Of a stretch of DNA of 37,122 bases, positions 31,004 through 37,122 are shown piece after piece. The notes below the pieces were generated by a model. That model was not told where the DNA came from and ran no database searches. It worked only from the letters and a program-made list of their open reading frames with translations. Within the stretch, counting starts at the first letter, position 1. The number at the start of each line of letters is the position of its first letter. The stretch comes from an uncultured Agromyces sp. (GTDB lineage: Bacteria; Actinomycetota; Actinomycetes; Actinomycetales; Microbacteriaceae), in contig CAJXGN010000022.1 in NCBI GenBank assembly GCA_913053875.1, positions 1 through 37,122 on the forward strand, read 5' to 3'. A program made the position numbers and the translations under genes.

Positions 31004-31560
31004 GCGGGGAGGGCACGGCGACGGCGGTCTCCCACGCGGACCTGCCGGTCTACGAGGACGACCCGGCGGAGCTCCGCCGGACGTTCTCGTACTTCCCGTC
31101 GGGCGTGGTCGCCATGATCGCGGAGGTCGACGGGGTGACGCACGGGCTCGTGGCATCCGCCTTCACTGTCGGCGTCTCGATCGACCCGCCGCTCGTCTCG
31201 TGCGCCGTGCAGCGCACCTCGTCGACCTGGCCCGTGCTGCGCGGGGCGGAGCGCATCGGTGTCTCGGTGCTGGCGCAGGAGCAGGGCGACCTCGCGCGGC
31301 GCATCGGCGGCCGCGACCGCGCCGAGCGCTTCACGGGTGTGTCGCTGCGGCACACGGGTTCGTCGGCGCGGTTCATCGCCGGAGCGCCGGTCTGGTTCGA
31401 GTGCGCGCTGCACGACGAGCTGCCCGCCGGCGACCACACGCTGGCGCTGCTGCGCGTGCACGGCCTCGGCGCCGACCCCGAGTCGCGTCCGCTGGTGTTC
31501 CACGGGTCCGCGTTCCGCGGGCTGCAGCTCGACGACGCGCAGCTTCGCGACGGAGCCTGA
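31000..31560 (+). CDS. Flavin reductase (NtaB/HpaC-like)
   Basis: A 186-residue flavin reductase domain protein. FPSGVVAMIAEVDGVTHGLVASAFTVGVSIDPPLVSCAV is the family core (flavin phosphate and isoalloxazine binding), followed by ERIGVSVLAQEQGDLARRIGG and LPAGDHTLALLRVHGLG. It reduces FMN with NAD(P)H and hands it to a monooxygenase, here most plausibly the NtaA-like enzyme two genes upstream. It ends the operon, 13 bases from the convergent metallopeptidase-like gene; no terminator is obvious in that gap. Confidence 0.92.
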   Translation: MSGEGTATAVSHADLPVYEDDPAELRRTFSYFPSGVVAMIAEVDGVTHGLVASAFTVGVSIDPPLVSCAVQRTSSTWPVLRGAERIGVSVLAQEQGDLARRIGGRDRAERFTGVSLRHTGSSARFIAGAPVWFECALHDELPAGDHTLALLRVHGLGADPESRPLVFHGSAFRGLQLDDAQLRDGA

Positions 31561-31573
31561 ACGACCGCACCGC

Positions 31574-32638
31574 CTACGCGATGATCGCCGCCCGATTCGC
31601 CGCCTCGAAGTCGTACGCCTCGGCCTCGAACACGTTCTTCGCGTAGTCGAATCCCGCCTCCGCATAGCCGATGCCGTACGCGCAGGCGAACGCAACCTCG
31701 GTCTTGAGCTTGCGGTACTGCGTGACGTGCACCAGTTCGTGCGCCATGAGGCTGCGGTCGCTGTCGTCGTCGACGTCCCACCGGTCGCGCAGGTAGATCA
31801 CGTTGTTGACGGTCACGCCCGCGATGGTGACGCCCGCGAACGTCATGCCGCCCGTTGGCCTGCCCTCCTGGTACCAGTTCGAACTCAGCGTCGCGTCGTC
31901 GACGTACCAGACCCTCGAGAACGACGCGCCTCCGAAGATCGGGCGCATGTCCGCGTCGAACTCGGCCGGCAGCAGGCGAACCGGCTTGCCGAAGTTCGCC
32001 AGTACGTTGCCCGCCTTCGCGAGCCGGTAGATGACGAGGCCCCCGAGGCATCCGCCGAGCTTCACGATGAACTCCCAGACGGACTCGCCGAGGTCGCCCA
32101 GCCACTCGATCGTCGCCGCGATGACCTCGAGCGACTCCTCGTACGCATCGACCGCCCAGTCGGCGATCGTCGTCGCCGCCGCGACTGCGGCGTCCCATGC
32201 GGCTTCGACTCCGTCCGTGAACGCGTCCCATGCGGCTTCGGCCGCGCCCTCGATCGCGTCCCAGGCCGCCGACGCGATGCCCTCGGCGGCATCCGCCAGG
32301 TCGTCGACGGTCTCGCCGATCTCGTTCCAGGCGTCCTCGACGGCGCGCGCGGTCGACTCCCATGCGGCCTCCAGCGCGTCGCCCGCGTCCTCGACCCAGC
32401 GCTCCGCTTGCTCCCACGCGTCGCCGAGCTCATCCTCCAGCCGCTCGATCGCGTCCTCGGCCACGTCGCCGATCGCGTCGATGATGTCGTCCAACTCGTC
32501 GCCGACATCATCGAGGAAGTCGCCGATGTCGTCGACAACGTCGCCCGCGGCGTCGACGAGGTCCTCGCCGAGATCGACCACGTCGTCGACGACGTCACCG
32601 GCGGCCTCGACCACGTCGCCGAGCAGCCCCCAGCCCAC
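31574..32638 (-). CDS. Acidic 11-residue-repeat protein with DUF4157-like HExxH domain
   Basis: A 354-residue protein not assigned to a described family. Residues about 7-160 are a run of some fourteen 11-residue units rich in Asp, Ala, Val and Trp (units such as AIEGAAEAAWD, AFTDGVEAAWD), which should form a long amphipathic acidic helix. Residues about 190-208 are hydrophobic with a Gly-Gly-Cys. Residues 220-354 resemble the DUF4157/eCIS-core zinc-peptidase-like domain: an N-terminal LPAEFDADMRPIFGG, then MAHELVHVTQY with HExxH at 300-304, and EAEAYDFE with a possible third ligand Glu near 338-340. No signal peptide is seen. The GTG start at 32638 lies 2 bases after the stop of the small upstream gene. 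Function is unknown; a protein- or membrane-binding peptidase is inferred. Confidence 0.75.
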   Translation of the reverse strand: MGWGLLGDVVEAAGDVVDDVVDLGEDLVDAAGDVVDDIGDFLDDVGDELDDIIDAIGDVAEDAIERLEDELGDAWEQAERWVEDAGDALEAAWESTARAVEDAWNEIGETVDDLADAAEGIASAAWDAIEGAAEAAWDAFTDGVEAAWDAAVAAATTIADWAVDAYEESLEVIAATIEWLGDLGESVWEFIVKLGGCLGGLVIYRLAKAGNVLANFGKPVRLLPAEFDADMRPIFGGASFSRVWYVDDATLSSNWYQEGRPTGGMTFAGVTIAGVTVNNVIYLRDRWDVDDDSDRSLMAHELVHVTQYRKLKTEVAFACAYGIGYAEAGFDYAKNVFEAEAYDFEAANRAAIIA

Positions 32639-32640
32639 GA

Positions 32641-33093
32641 TCAGCCCCGGGCGTTGATGTCCGCGAGGAGGATCTGGAACGCCTCGTCGGGGCTGAATCC
32701 GGCGTCCTCGAGGGCGGCGCGCTTCTTCGCCATGAGGTTCGCGCGCTTCTTCAGCACGTCGGAGACCTGGTCGGAGTCGTCGATGACCTTCATGCCGTCG
32801 GCGGCGAACTGGAGCTTGTCCTTGAACCGGTCGAGCACGCCGGCGCGGCCGCTCTCGCGGGCGGCATCGTCGGCGAGCTTCGCGACGGTGATCTCGACCG
32901 CGCTCTGCGCGGCTGCCTTCGAGGCCTGCTCGACCGCGAGCTTGAGGTCGGCCGGGCTCGGCCCGGACAGCCCGAGCTGGCTTCGCACGGCACCCTCGAC
33001 GCGCTTCCGGATGCGTTCCTCGACCGCCGGCACTTCGAGCGGGCGGGAGAATACGGTCGACCCAGGGGTTCTCGTGTCGGTGTCGCGCGGCAT
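32641..33093 (-). CDS. Helical hypothetical protein, partner of the repeat metallopeptidase-like gene
   Basis: A 150-residue protein with an AAGGAG ribosome site 7 bases before its ATG. I do not recognise a family. It has a disordered, Thr/Pro-rich first 22 residues (MPRDTDTRTPGSTVF), then predominantly helical, mixed-charge sequence (EERIRKRVEGAVRSQLG, LKKRANLMAKKRAALEDAG) ending FSPDEAFQILLADINARG. There are no Cys residues and no membrane segment. Close spacing to the metallopeptidase-like gene implies a common transcript and possibly a chaperone, inhibitor or loading partner; this is only contextual. Confidence 0.7.
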   Translation of the reverse strand: MPRDTDTRTPGSTVFSRPLEVPAVEERIRKRVEGAVRSQLGLSGPSPADLKLAVEQASKAAAQSAVEITVAKLADDAARESGRAGVLDRFKDKLQFAADGMKVIDDSDQVSDVLKKRANLMAKKRAALEDAGFSPDEAFQILLADINARG

Positions 33094-33185
33094 CGTCGGC
33101 TCCTTGTCGTGAACTTCGTCGTGTCGGGCACCTCAGGAGCGTGCTCGGATGCCGCACACACTAGCCCTGCACTCCCGCGCACCGC

Positions 33186-33205
33186 AGTCGGCAGATGTGC
33201 CGACT
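33186..33205. promoter_or_regulatory. Palindrome, possible operator
   Basis: AGTCGGCA and TGCCGACT form an 8-bp perfect stem around GATG. It lies 93 bases before the 150-residue gene's start on the minus strand and overlaps a -35-like TTGACG on the plus strand. It could be a regulator binding site or part of an RNA hairpin. Confidence 0.4.
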
Positions 33206-33234
33206 TGACGAATCCTCATTTCGGACGATATAGT
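33205..33234 (+). promoter_or_regulatory. Orphan promoter-like sequence
   Basis: TTGACG (33205-33210) and TATAGT (33229-33234) are 18 bases apart on the plus strand. This AT-rich stretch stands out in the region, but no rightward gene follows, only the strong hairpin at 33250-33298. It may drive a short non-coding RNA, or be fortuitous. Confidence 0.4.
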
Positions 33235-33249
33235 CCGCCACTGCAGGCG

Positions 33250-33298
33250 AGTACGCCAAGTGCGGGTATCCGCCGTGGATACCCGCACTTTGCGTACT
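33250..33298. repeat. Structured palindromic repeat, copy 2
   Basis: Arms 33250-33271 and 33277-33298 are complementary over 21 of 22 positions around the loop GCCGT; the only mismatch is C33257 against T33291. It shares GTGCGG, TCCG, TGGATA, CCGCAC and TTGCGTAC with copy 1 at 8226-8272 at identical spacing. It lies 76 bases downstream of the ClpC-like gene's stop, where it may act as a terminator or be a REP-like element. Confidence 0.75.
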
Positions 33299-33374
33299 TG
33301 GCGGACGGCGACAGCGGGCGACGGATGCCGCGGGACGGCGTCCGCGCGAACCGCGATGCCGCCCCGCGCGGGCG

Positions 33375-35936
33375 CTACGCCGCCGCGGCGAGCGGCGCGG
33401 ACGCCGGCTCGACCACGAGCGCGCCGTCGCGCACGTCGACGCGCACGGCGCCGGCGCCGTCCGACACCGAGCCCGCGACGAACAGGTCGGCGATGCGGTC
33501 GTCGACCTCGCGCTGGATGAGGCGGCGCAGCGGACGGGCGCCGTATTCCGGCTCGTACCCGTGCTCCGCGAGCCACGACACCGCAGCATCCGTCGCCTCG
33601 AACCCGACGCCACGCGCCGACAGCCGCGCCCGCGTCGCCCCGAGCATGAGCGAGACGATCTCGCGCAGCTGCGCCTGCTCGAGCTTCTGGAACAGCACGA
33701 TCTCGTCGATGCGGTTCAGGAACTCGGGGCGCATCGACTCGCGCAGCTTGCCCATCACCCGGGCGCGCACGTCGTCATCCGACCCGAACGAGCCCGACCC
33801 CGCCACGAACCCCATTGCACCCGACCGCGACGCGAGGAACTCCGACCCGAGGTTCGAGGTCATCACGATGACGGTGTTGCGGAAGTCCACGACCCGGCCC
33901 TGGCCGTCGGTGAGGCGGCCGTCGTCGAGCACCTGAAGCAGCAGGTTGAACACGTCGGGGTGCGCCTTCTCGATCTCGTCGAACAGCACGATCGAGTAGG
34001 GGTTGCGGCGCACGCGCTCGGTGAGCTGGCCGGCCTCGTCGTAGCCGACGTAGCCGGGAGGGGCGCCGACCAGGCGTGACACGGTGTGGCGCTCGCCGAA
34101 CTCCGACATGTCGAAGCGCACGATGGCGCCCTCGTCGTCGAACAGCGACGCCGCGAGGGCGCGCGCCAGCTCGGTCTTGCCGACGCCGGTGGGGCCGAGG
34201 AACAGGAAGGATCCGACGGGCCGGCCCGCGTCGCCCATGCCGGTGCGGTTGCGGCGCACCGAGCGGGCCACGGCGGCGACCGCGTCGTCCTGCCCGATCA
34301 CGCGGGCGTGCAGCTCGGCCTCGAGGCCGGCGAGGCGCTCGCGCTCGCCCTCGGTGAGGCGGCTGATCGGGATGCCCGTGGCGCGCGACACGACGGCCGC
34401 GATCTCGGGCTCGTCGATGACGGCCTCCCCCGAGGCACGGCGAGCGGATGCCTCCCCCGACGTCACCTCGTCGAGCCGGCCCTGCACGCGGCCGATCTCG
34501 TCGCGAATCCGCGAGGCGGCCTCGTAGTCCTCGGCCTCGACGGCATGGTTCTTGTCGGCCTCGAGCTCGGCGAGCCGCGAGACCAAAGCGGACACGTCGA
34601 CCTTCGCGCCGAGGCGCAGCCGCAGTCGTGCGCCGGCCTGGTCGATGAGGTCGATGGCCTTGTCGGGCAGCACACGATCGGTGAGGTAGCGGTGGCCGAG
34701 TTCGACGGCTGCGCGCAGCGCGGCATCCGTGTACTCGACGCCGTGGTGCTCCTCGTATGCGGGCTTCAGCCCCTGGAGGATGAGGATCGCGTCCTCCACA
34801 GACGGCTCGCCGACGCGCACGGGCTGGAACCGGCGCTCGAGCGCGTGGTCCTTCTCGATGGTGCGGTACTCGCTGAGCGTGGTGGCGCCGATGAGGTGCA
34901 GGTCGCCGCGGGCGAGGCGGGGCTTCAGGATGTTGCCCGCGTCCATGCCGCTGCCGTCGCCGGGTCCGCCGGCGCCGACGACCGTGTGGAGCTCGTCGAT
35001 GAACACAATGAGCTCGCCCGTGTGAGCCGCGATCTCCTCCATGAGCTTCGTGAGGCGCTCCTCGAAGTCGCCGCGGTACCGGGTGCCGGCGACCATCGCG
35101 GGCAGGTCGATCGCGACGACGCGCTTGCCGAGCAGCTGCTCGGGCACGTCCTCGGCGACGATCGCCTGCGCCAGCCCCTCGACGATGGCGGTCTTACCGA
35201 CGCCCGCCTCGCCGATCAGCACGGGGTTGTTCTTCGTGCGGCGGCTGAGGATCTCGACGGTCTGCTCGATCTCGCTCGCCCGCCCGATGACCGGGTCGAG
35301 CTCGCCGTCGGCCGCGAGCGCGGTCAGGTCGGTGCCGAACTTGTCCAAGGTCGGGGTGTCGGATGCCTCGGGGCCGGCCTCCCCCGCCTCGGCGGGCACG
35401 CCGTCGGGCGCGACGGTCTCGCGCATGCCCTGGGTGAGCGCCTCGGCCGTGACGCCGGCGCGTGCGAGCACCTGGCCCGACGGGGCATCCGTGTTGATGA
35501 CGAGCGCGAAGAAGAGGTGCTCGGGCTCGATGTAGGTCGATCCGCTGGAGCGCGCCACCTGGTAGGCGTGGAACAGCGCCCGCTGCGCGGACTGGGTGAT
35601 GTTGGCCGCGTCGACATCGGCGGTGTCGGATGCCGCGGGCAGCCGCGCCTCGGTCGCCGTGACGATGGTCTCGGGGTCGACGCCGATGCGCCGCACCGCC
35701 TGGGCGACGGCCTCGTCCTCGACGATGACGCGCAGCACGTGCAGTGCGTCGAGCTCGGTCTGCCCACGCTCGAGCGCGAAGCGTCCGGCGCGCTGCAGGA
35801 TGCCCTGCGTGCGCGCGGTCAGGAAGCGGCTGAGGTCGATCGACCGGGCCTGCCGCGCCTGCTCGCCCGCGAGGTACCGGGCGAGGAACTCATCGAACGA
35901 GTTGCCGCCGGTCTCGGGGTTGAAGTCGTTGGGCAC
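33375..35936 (-). CDS. ClpC-like AAA+ unfoldase, HspR-controlled
   Basis: An 853-residue class-1 Hsp100 protein. Residues about 41-170 form the Clp N-domain repeats, preceded by an unusual 40-residue N-terminal extension ([21 protein letters not shown]). AAA-1 has Walker A GEAGVGKT at 242-249 and the pore loop GTRYRGDFE. The middle region (about 455-500) is short and UVR-like ([15 protein letters not shown]), as in ClpC and unlike the long coiled coil of ClpB. AAA-2 has Walker A GPTGVGKT at 581-588. A MGF tripeptide in SGAMGFVAG is a candidate ClpP-binding loop. It should unfold damaged proteins for degradation by ClpP or refold them. The GTG start has a perfect AGGAGG 7 bases upstream. The HAIR operator just upstream indicates heat-shock control. 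Confidence 0.92.
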   Translation of the reverse strand: MPNDFNPETGGNSFDEFLARYLAGEQARQARSIDLSRFLTARTQGILQRAGRFALERGQTELDALHVLRVIVEDEAVAQAVRRIGVDPETIVTATEARLPAASDTADVDAANITQSAQRALFHAYQVARSSGSTYIEPEHLFFALVINTDAPSGQVLARAGVTAEALTQGMRETVAPDGVPAEAGEAGPEASDTPTLDKFGTDLTALAADGELDPVIGRASEIEQTVEILSRRTKNNPVLIGEAGVGKTAIVEGLAQAIVAEDVPEQLLGKRVVAIDLPAMVAGTRYRGDFEERLTKLMEEIAAHTGELIVFIDELHTVVGAGGPGDGSGMDAGNILKPRLARGDLHLIGATTLSEYRTIEKDHALERRFQPVRVGEPSVEDAILILQGLKPAYEEHHGVEYTDAALRAAVELGHRYLTDRVLPDKAIDLIDQAGARLRLRLGAKVDVSALVSRLAELEADKNHAVEAEDYEAASRIRDEIGRVQGRLDEVTSGEASARRASGEAVIDEPEIAAVVSRATGIPISRLTEGERERLAGLEAELHARVIGQDDAVAAVARSVRRNRTGMGDAGRPVGSFLFLGPTGVGKTELARALAASLFDDEGAIVRFDMSEFGERHTVSRLVGAPPGYVGYDEAGQLTERVRRNPYSIVLFDEIEKAHPDVFNLLLQVLDDGRLTDGQGRVVDFRNTVIVMTSNLGSEFLASRSGAMGFVAGSGSFGSDDDVRARVMGKLRESMRPEFLNRIDEIVLFQKLEQAQLREIVSLMLGATRARLSARGVGFEATDAAVSWLAEHGYEPEYGARPLRRLIQREVDDRIADLFVAGSVSDGAGAVRVDVRDGALVVEPASAPLAAAA

Positions 35937-35956
35937 CTGGGGTCCTCCTGTGCAAA

Positions 35957-35977
35957 CTTGAGTGTGGTCTACTCAAG
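35957..35977 (-). promoter_or_regulatory. HAIR operator (HspR binding site)
   Basis: CTTGAGT-N7-ACTCAAG matches the HspR-associated inverted repeat consensus exactly. It lies 21 bases upstream of the ClpC-like gene start. In actinobacteria HspR with DnaK represses dnaK and clpB operons through this site until heat stress titrates DnaK. Confidence 0.9.
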
Positions 35978-36138
35978 TTCAACGCAAGAGGCGCACCTCT
36001 ATTCCGGCTACACCGAACGTGGGCGACGAGTACGTCCGATCCGCACGAATGACACAGTGCTACCTAGCCGCACCCAGACCTGGACCTTCCGAATCCATGG
36101 ACACCATTGACGACGGGAAACACGCTAGGTTGCCTGCC

Positions 36139-37077
36139 ATGGCCAAAACCCCGACCGAGCACTTCCGCACGCACGGCGTCTGGGACGTTCTAACCCTAAA
36201 GCGGGACGCACTGAGTACTTCGAGGTTTGGCCGGGCCGACCTCGAGATTGGCCGGAATCGCGTGATCTATCTGCTGGATCGAGCGTTGGCATCATTCGCG
36301 AACCCCCAGCCGTACTTATTCGATGGCATCCTCGATGAACTCCAATCGGCGGCGAACCAGATACCTAGCGATGAGAACGGTTTTGCGCGGTTCGTGGGCC
36401 AGTTCGAGCCACAACTCACTTCACTTACTCGACAGCTCCCGGGACCCCCTCCCAGGAACATTCCCCACAAGTACGCGCAAGTCCTTGATGAATTGGTCGA
36501 TGCTCGAAAGGCCGAGTCTGAGCAACTTGCGCAGCGGACGGCTCATGTCTCTGAACAGCTGAGCGAAACAGAAAAGGCGGCGTCGAGGATATCTACTCAG
36601 CTTCGCTCGGAGAGCACTCGAGTCACTGATGCCTCGACCCGGCTGGAAGCGGTGGTGGAAGAAGCTGCTGAACGAATGGATAGGGACTGGGCTTCGCGCC
36701 TGCAAGACTGGACCCACGAGCGAGAGCAACGCGATTCCGCACTCGACGCGCAAGTCGCCGACAAGATTGCTCTGCTAACGGTCGCCGCTCAGGTCGGCCA
36801 GCGGTTGGTCGAACACGCTGCCGGAACCCAGACGGCCTTGGAGTGGACCCGCCGTGCCACGAGAGAGCGGCGCAGCGGACTCCTAATGAGGCTGCTCGCA
36901 GTGCTCTTCTTCGGCGCCGCGGTTGTTATCGGAGGCTACATCGTGAGCCGAGCAATCGACGATGGATTCACGATGACTCTCGGCGACGGACTACTGCGAA
37001 CCGGAGTTGTCTTGTCAGTTGCCGGTGTGGGCGCTTACCTCGCAACTGAATCGCCCCGGGATTCGTGGAGGGCCTGA
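36139..37077 (+). CDS. Coiled-coil protein with two C-terminal membrane segments
   Basis: A 312-residue protein I do not recognise. Residues 1-130 are a folded N-terminal region (FRTHGVWDVLTLKRDALS, RNRVIYLLDRALASF). Residues about 135-245 are charged and heptad-like, hence a probable coiled coil (EQLAQRTAHVSEQLSETEKAA). Residues about 258-282 and 287-307 are hydrophobic and likely span the membrane, leaving a short charged tail. Codon choice is visibly less GC-biased than in the rest of the window, a sign of recent transfer. The ATG at 36139 was chosen by homology-free criteria and is uncertain; 36097 is an alternative, and neither has a strong ribosome site. It is followed at once by what seems to be an insertion sequence. 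Confidence 0.65.
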   Translation: MAKTPTEHFRTHGVWDVLTLKRDALSTSRFGRADLEIGRNRVIYLLDRALASFANPQPYLFDGILDELQSAANQIPSDENGFARFVGQFEPQLTSLTRQLPGPPPRNIPHKYAQVLDELVDARKAESEQLAQRTAHVSEQLSETEKAASRISTQLRSESTRVTDASTRLEAVVEEAAERMDRDWASRLQDWTHEREQRDSALDAQVADKIALLTVAAQVGQRLVEHAAGTQTALEWTRRATRERRSGLLMRLLAVLFFGAAVVIGGYIVSRAIDDGFTMTLGDGLLRTGVVLSVAGVGAYLATESPRDSWRA

Positions 37078-37098
37078 TTCCCCGAGAGGATGAGGGTT

Positions 37099-37122
37099 AT
37101 GCCGGCACAGAGGAAGTATCCG
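37099..37122 (+). CDS. Start of probable IS3-family transposase OrfA (partial)
   Basis: The last 24 bases encode MPAQRKYP, close to the opening MPAxRKYPxELRERA found in many actinobacterial IS3-type OrfA transposases. A GAGGATGAGGG purine-rich site precedes the ATG. Only eight codons lie in the window, so the call rests on that motif and on the less GC-rich, transferred-looking neighbour. The left end of the element would lie between 37075 and 37098. Confidence 0.5.

Noticed and set aside
10114..31560. A single EDTA/NTA/EDDS degradation system formed by the lyase, NtaA-like monooxygenase and flavin reductase
   Set aside because: The lyase is about 17 kb from the monooxygenase in a separate operon with its own regulator, and the receptor and deaminase-fold genes beside the monooxygenase do not fit aminopolycarboxylate uptake. 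Kept only as a remote alternative.
32639..33157. Upstream extension of the 11-residue-repeat protein to 33157
   Set aside because: The extension is Arg-rich, overlaps the well-started 150-residue gene in another frame, and lacks the character of the downstream protein; GTG 32638 fits better.
34086..36110. A 674-codon open frame on the plus strand opposite the ClpC-like gene
   Set aside because: It mirrors the AAA+ gene in the opposite strand with compositionally biased sequence and no recognisable domain.

Overview
The window is high-GC DNA densely packed with genes. Short overlaps (ATGA, GTGA, TGATG) join many genes into operons. GTG starts are common, LTAC lipoboxes mark the binding lipoproteins, an HspR (HAIR) operator is present, and F420/LLM-type oxidoreductases occur. 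Together with the very frequent octamer CGGATGCC/GGCATCCG this suggests an actinobacterium, probably of the Microbacteriaceae (Agromyces- or Microbacterium-like). The taxon is inferred, not proven.

Layout. 0-7.9 kb: a secreted FG-GAP repeat protein, a PIN-like/NYN protein coupled to a metallo-beta-lactamase-fold hydrolase, an Fpg/Nei-family protein with a damaged zinc finger, a thioredoxin-reductase-like flavoprotein, an NTF2-fold protein, a VapBC toxin-antitoxin pair and a RibD/DHFR-like reductase. 8-10.1 kb: a 51-residue Cys-rich protein behind two CsoR-like dyads, an HTH + nucleotidyltransferase pair with an apparently leaderless promoter, and a GyrI-like protein. 10.1-22.1 kb: a divergent catabolic locus. 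A PucR regulator, an amino-acid ABC permease and ATPase, a ureohydrolase and an argininosuccinate-lyase-family enzyme point left. The solute-binding lipoprotein, an IadA-like amidohydrolase, a quinone-oxidoreductase-like protein, an LLM oxidoreductase, ornithine cyclodeaminase and a CtlX-like hydrolase point right. These can be read as import and stepwise breakdown of an arginine-, citrulline- or aspartate-containing compound by way of ornithine to proline.

22.1-31.6 kb: an F420-type LLM enzyme and a LysR regulator, then a second import-and-degrade operon. It holds an NMT1/ThiY-like binding lipoprotein, an ATPase, a fused double permease, an adenosine-deaminase-fold protein whose catalytic Glu is Gln, an NtaA-family FMN monooxygenase, an aldo/keto reductase and a flavin reductase. 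The flavin reductase would supply FMNH2 to the monooxygenase. The substrate is unknown, most likely a nitrogen compound or N-heterocycle.

31.6-37.1 kb: a two-gene unit ending in a protein with about fourteen 11-residue acidic repeats and an HExxH metallopeptidase-like domain; a ClpC-like unfoldase behind a perfect HAIR operator; a less GC-rich coiled-coil membrane protein; and the first codons of what looks like an IS3-type transposase. Two copies of a structured palindrome (8226-8272 and 33250-33298) are the clearest non-coding repeat. No rRNA, tRNA or CRISPR array was seen, and no gene-free stretch exceeds 300 bases.
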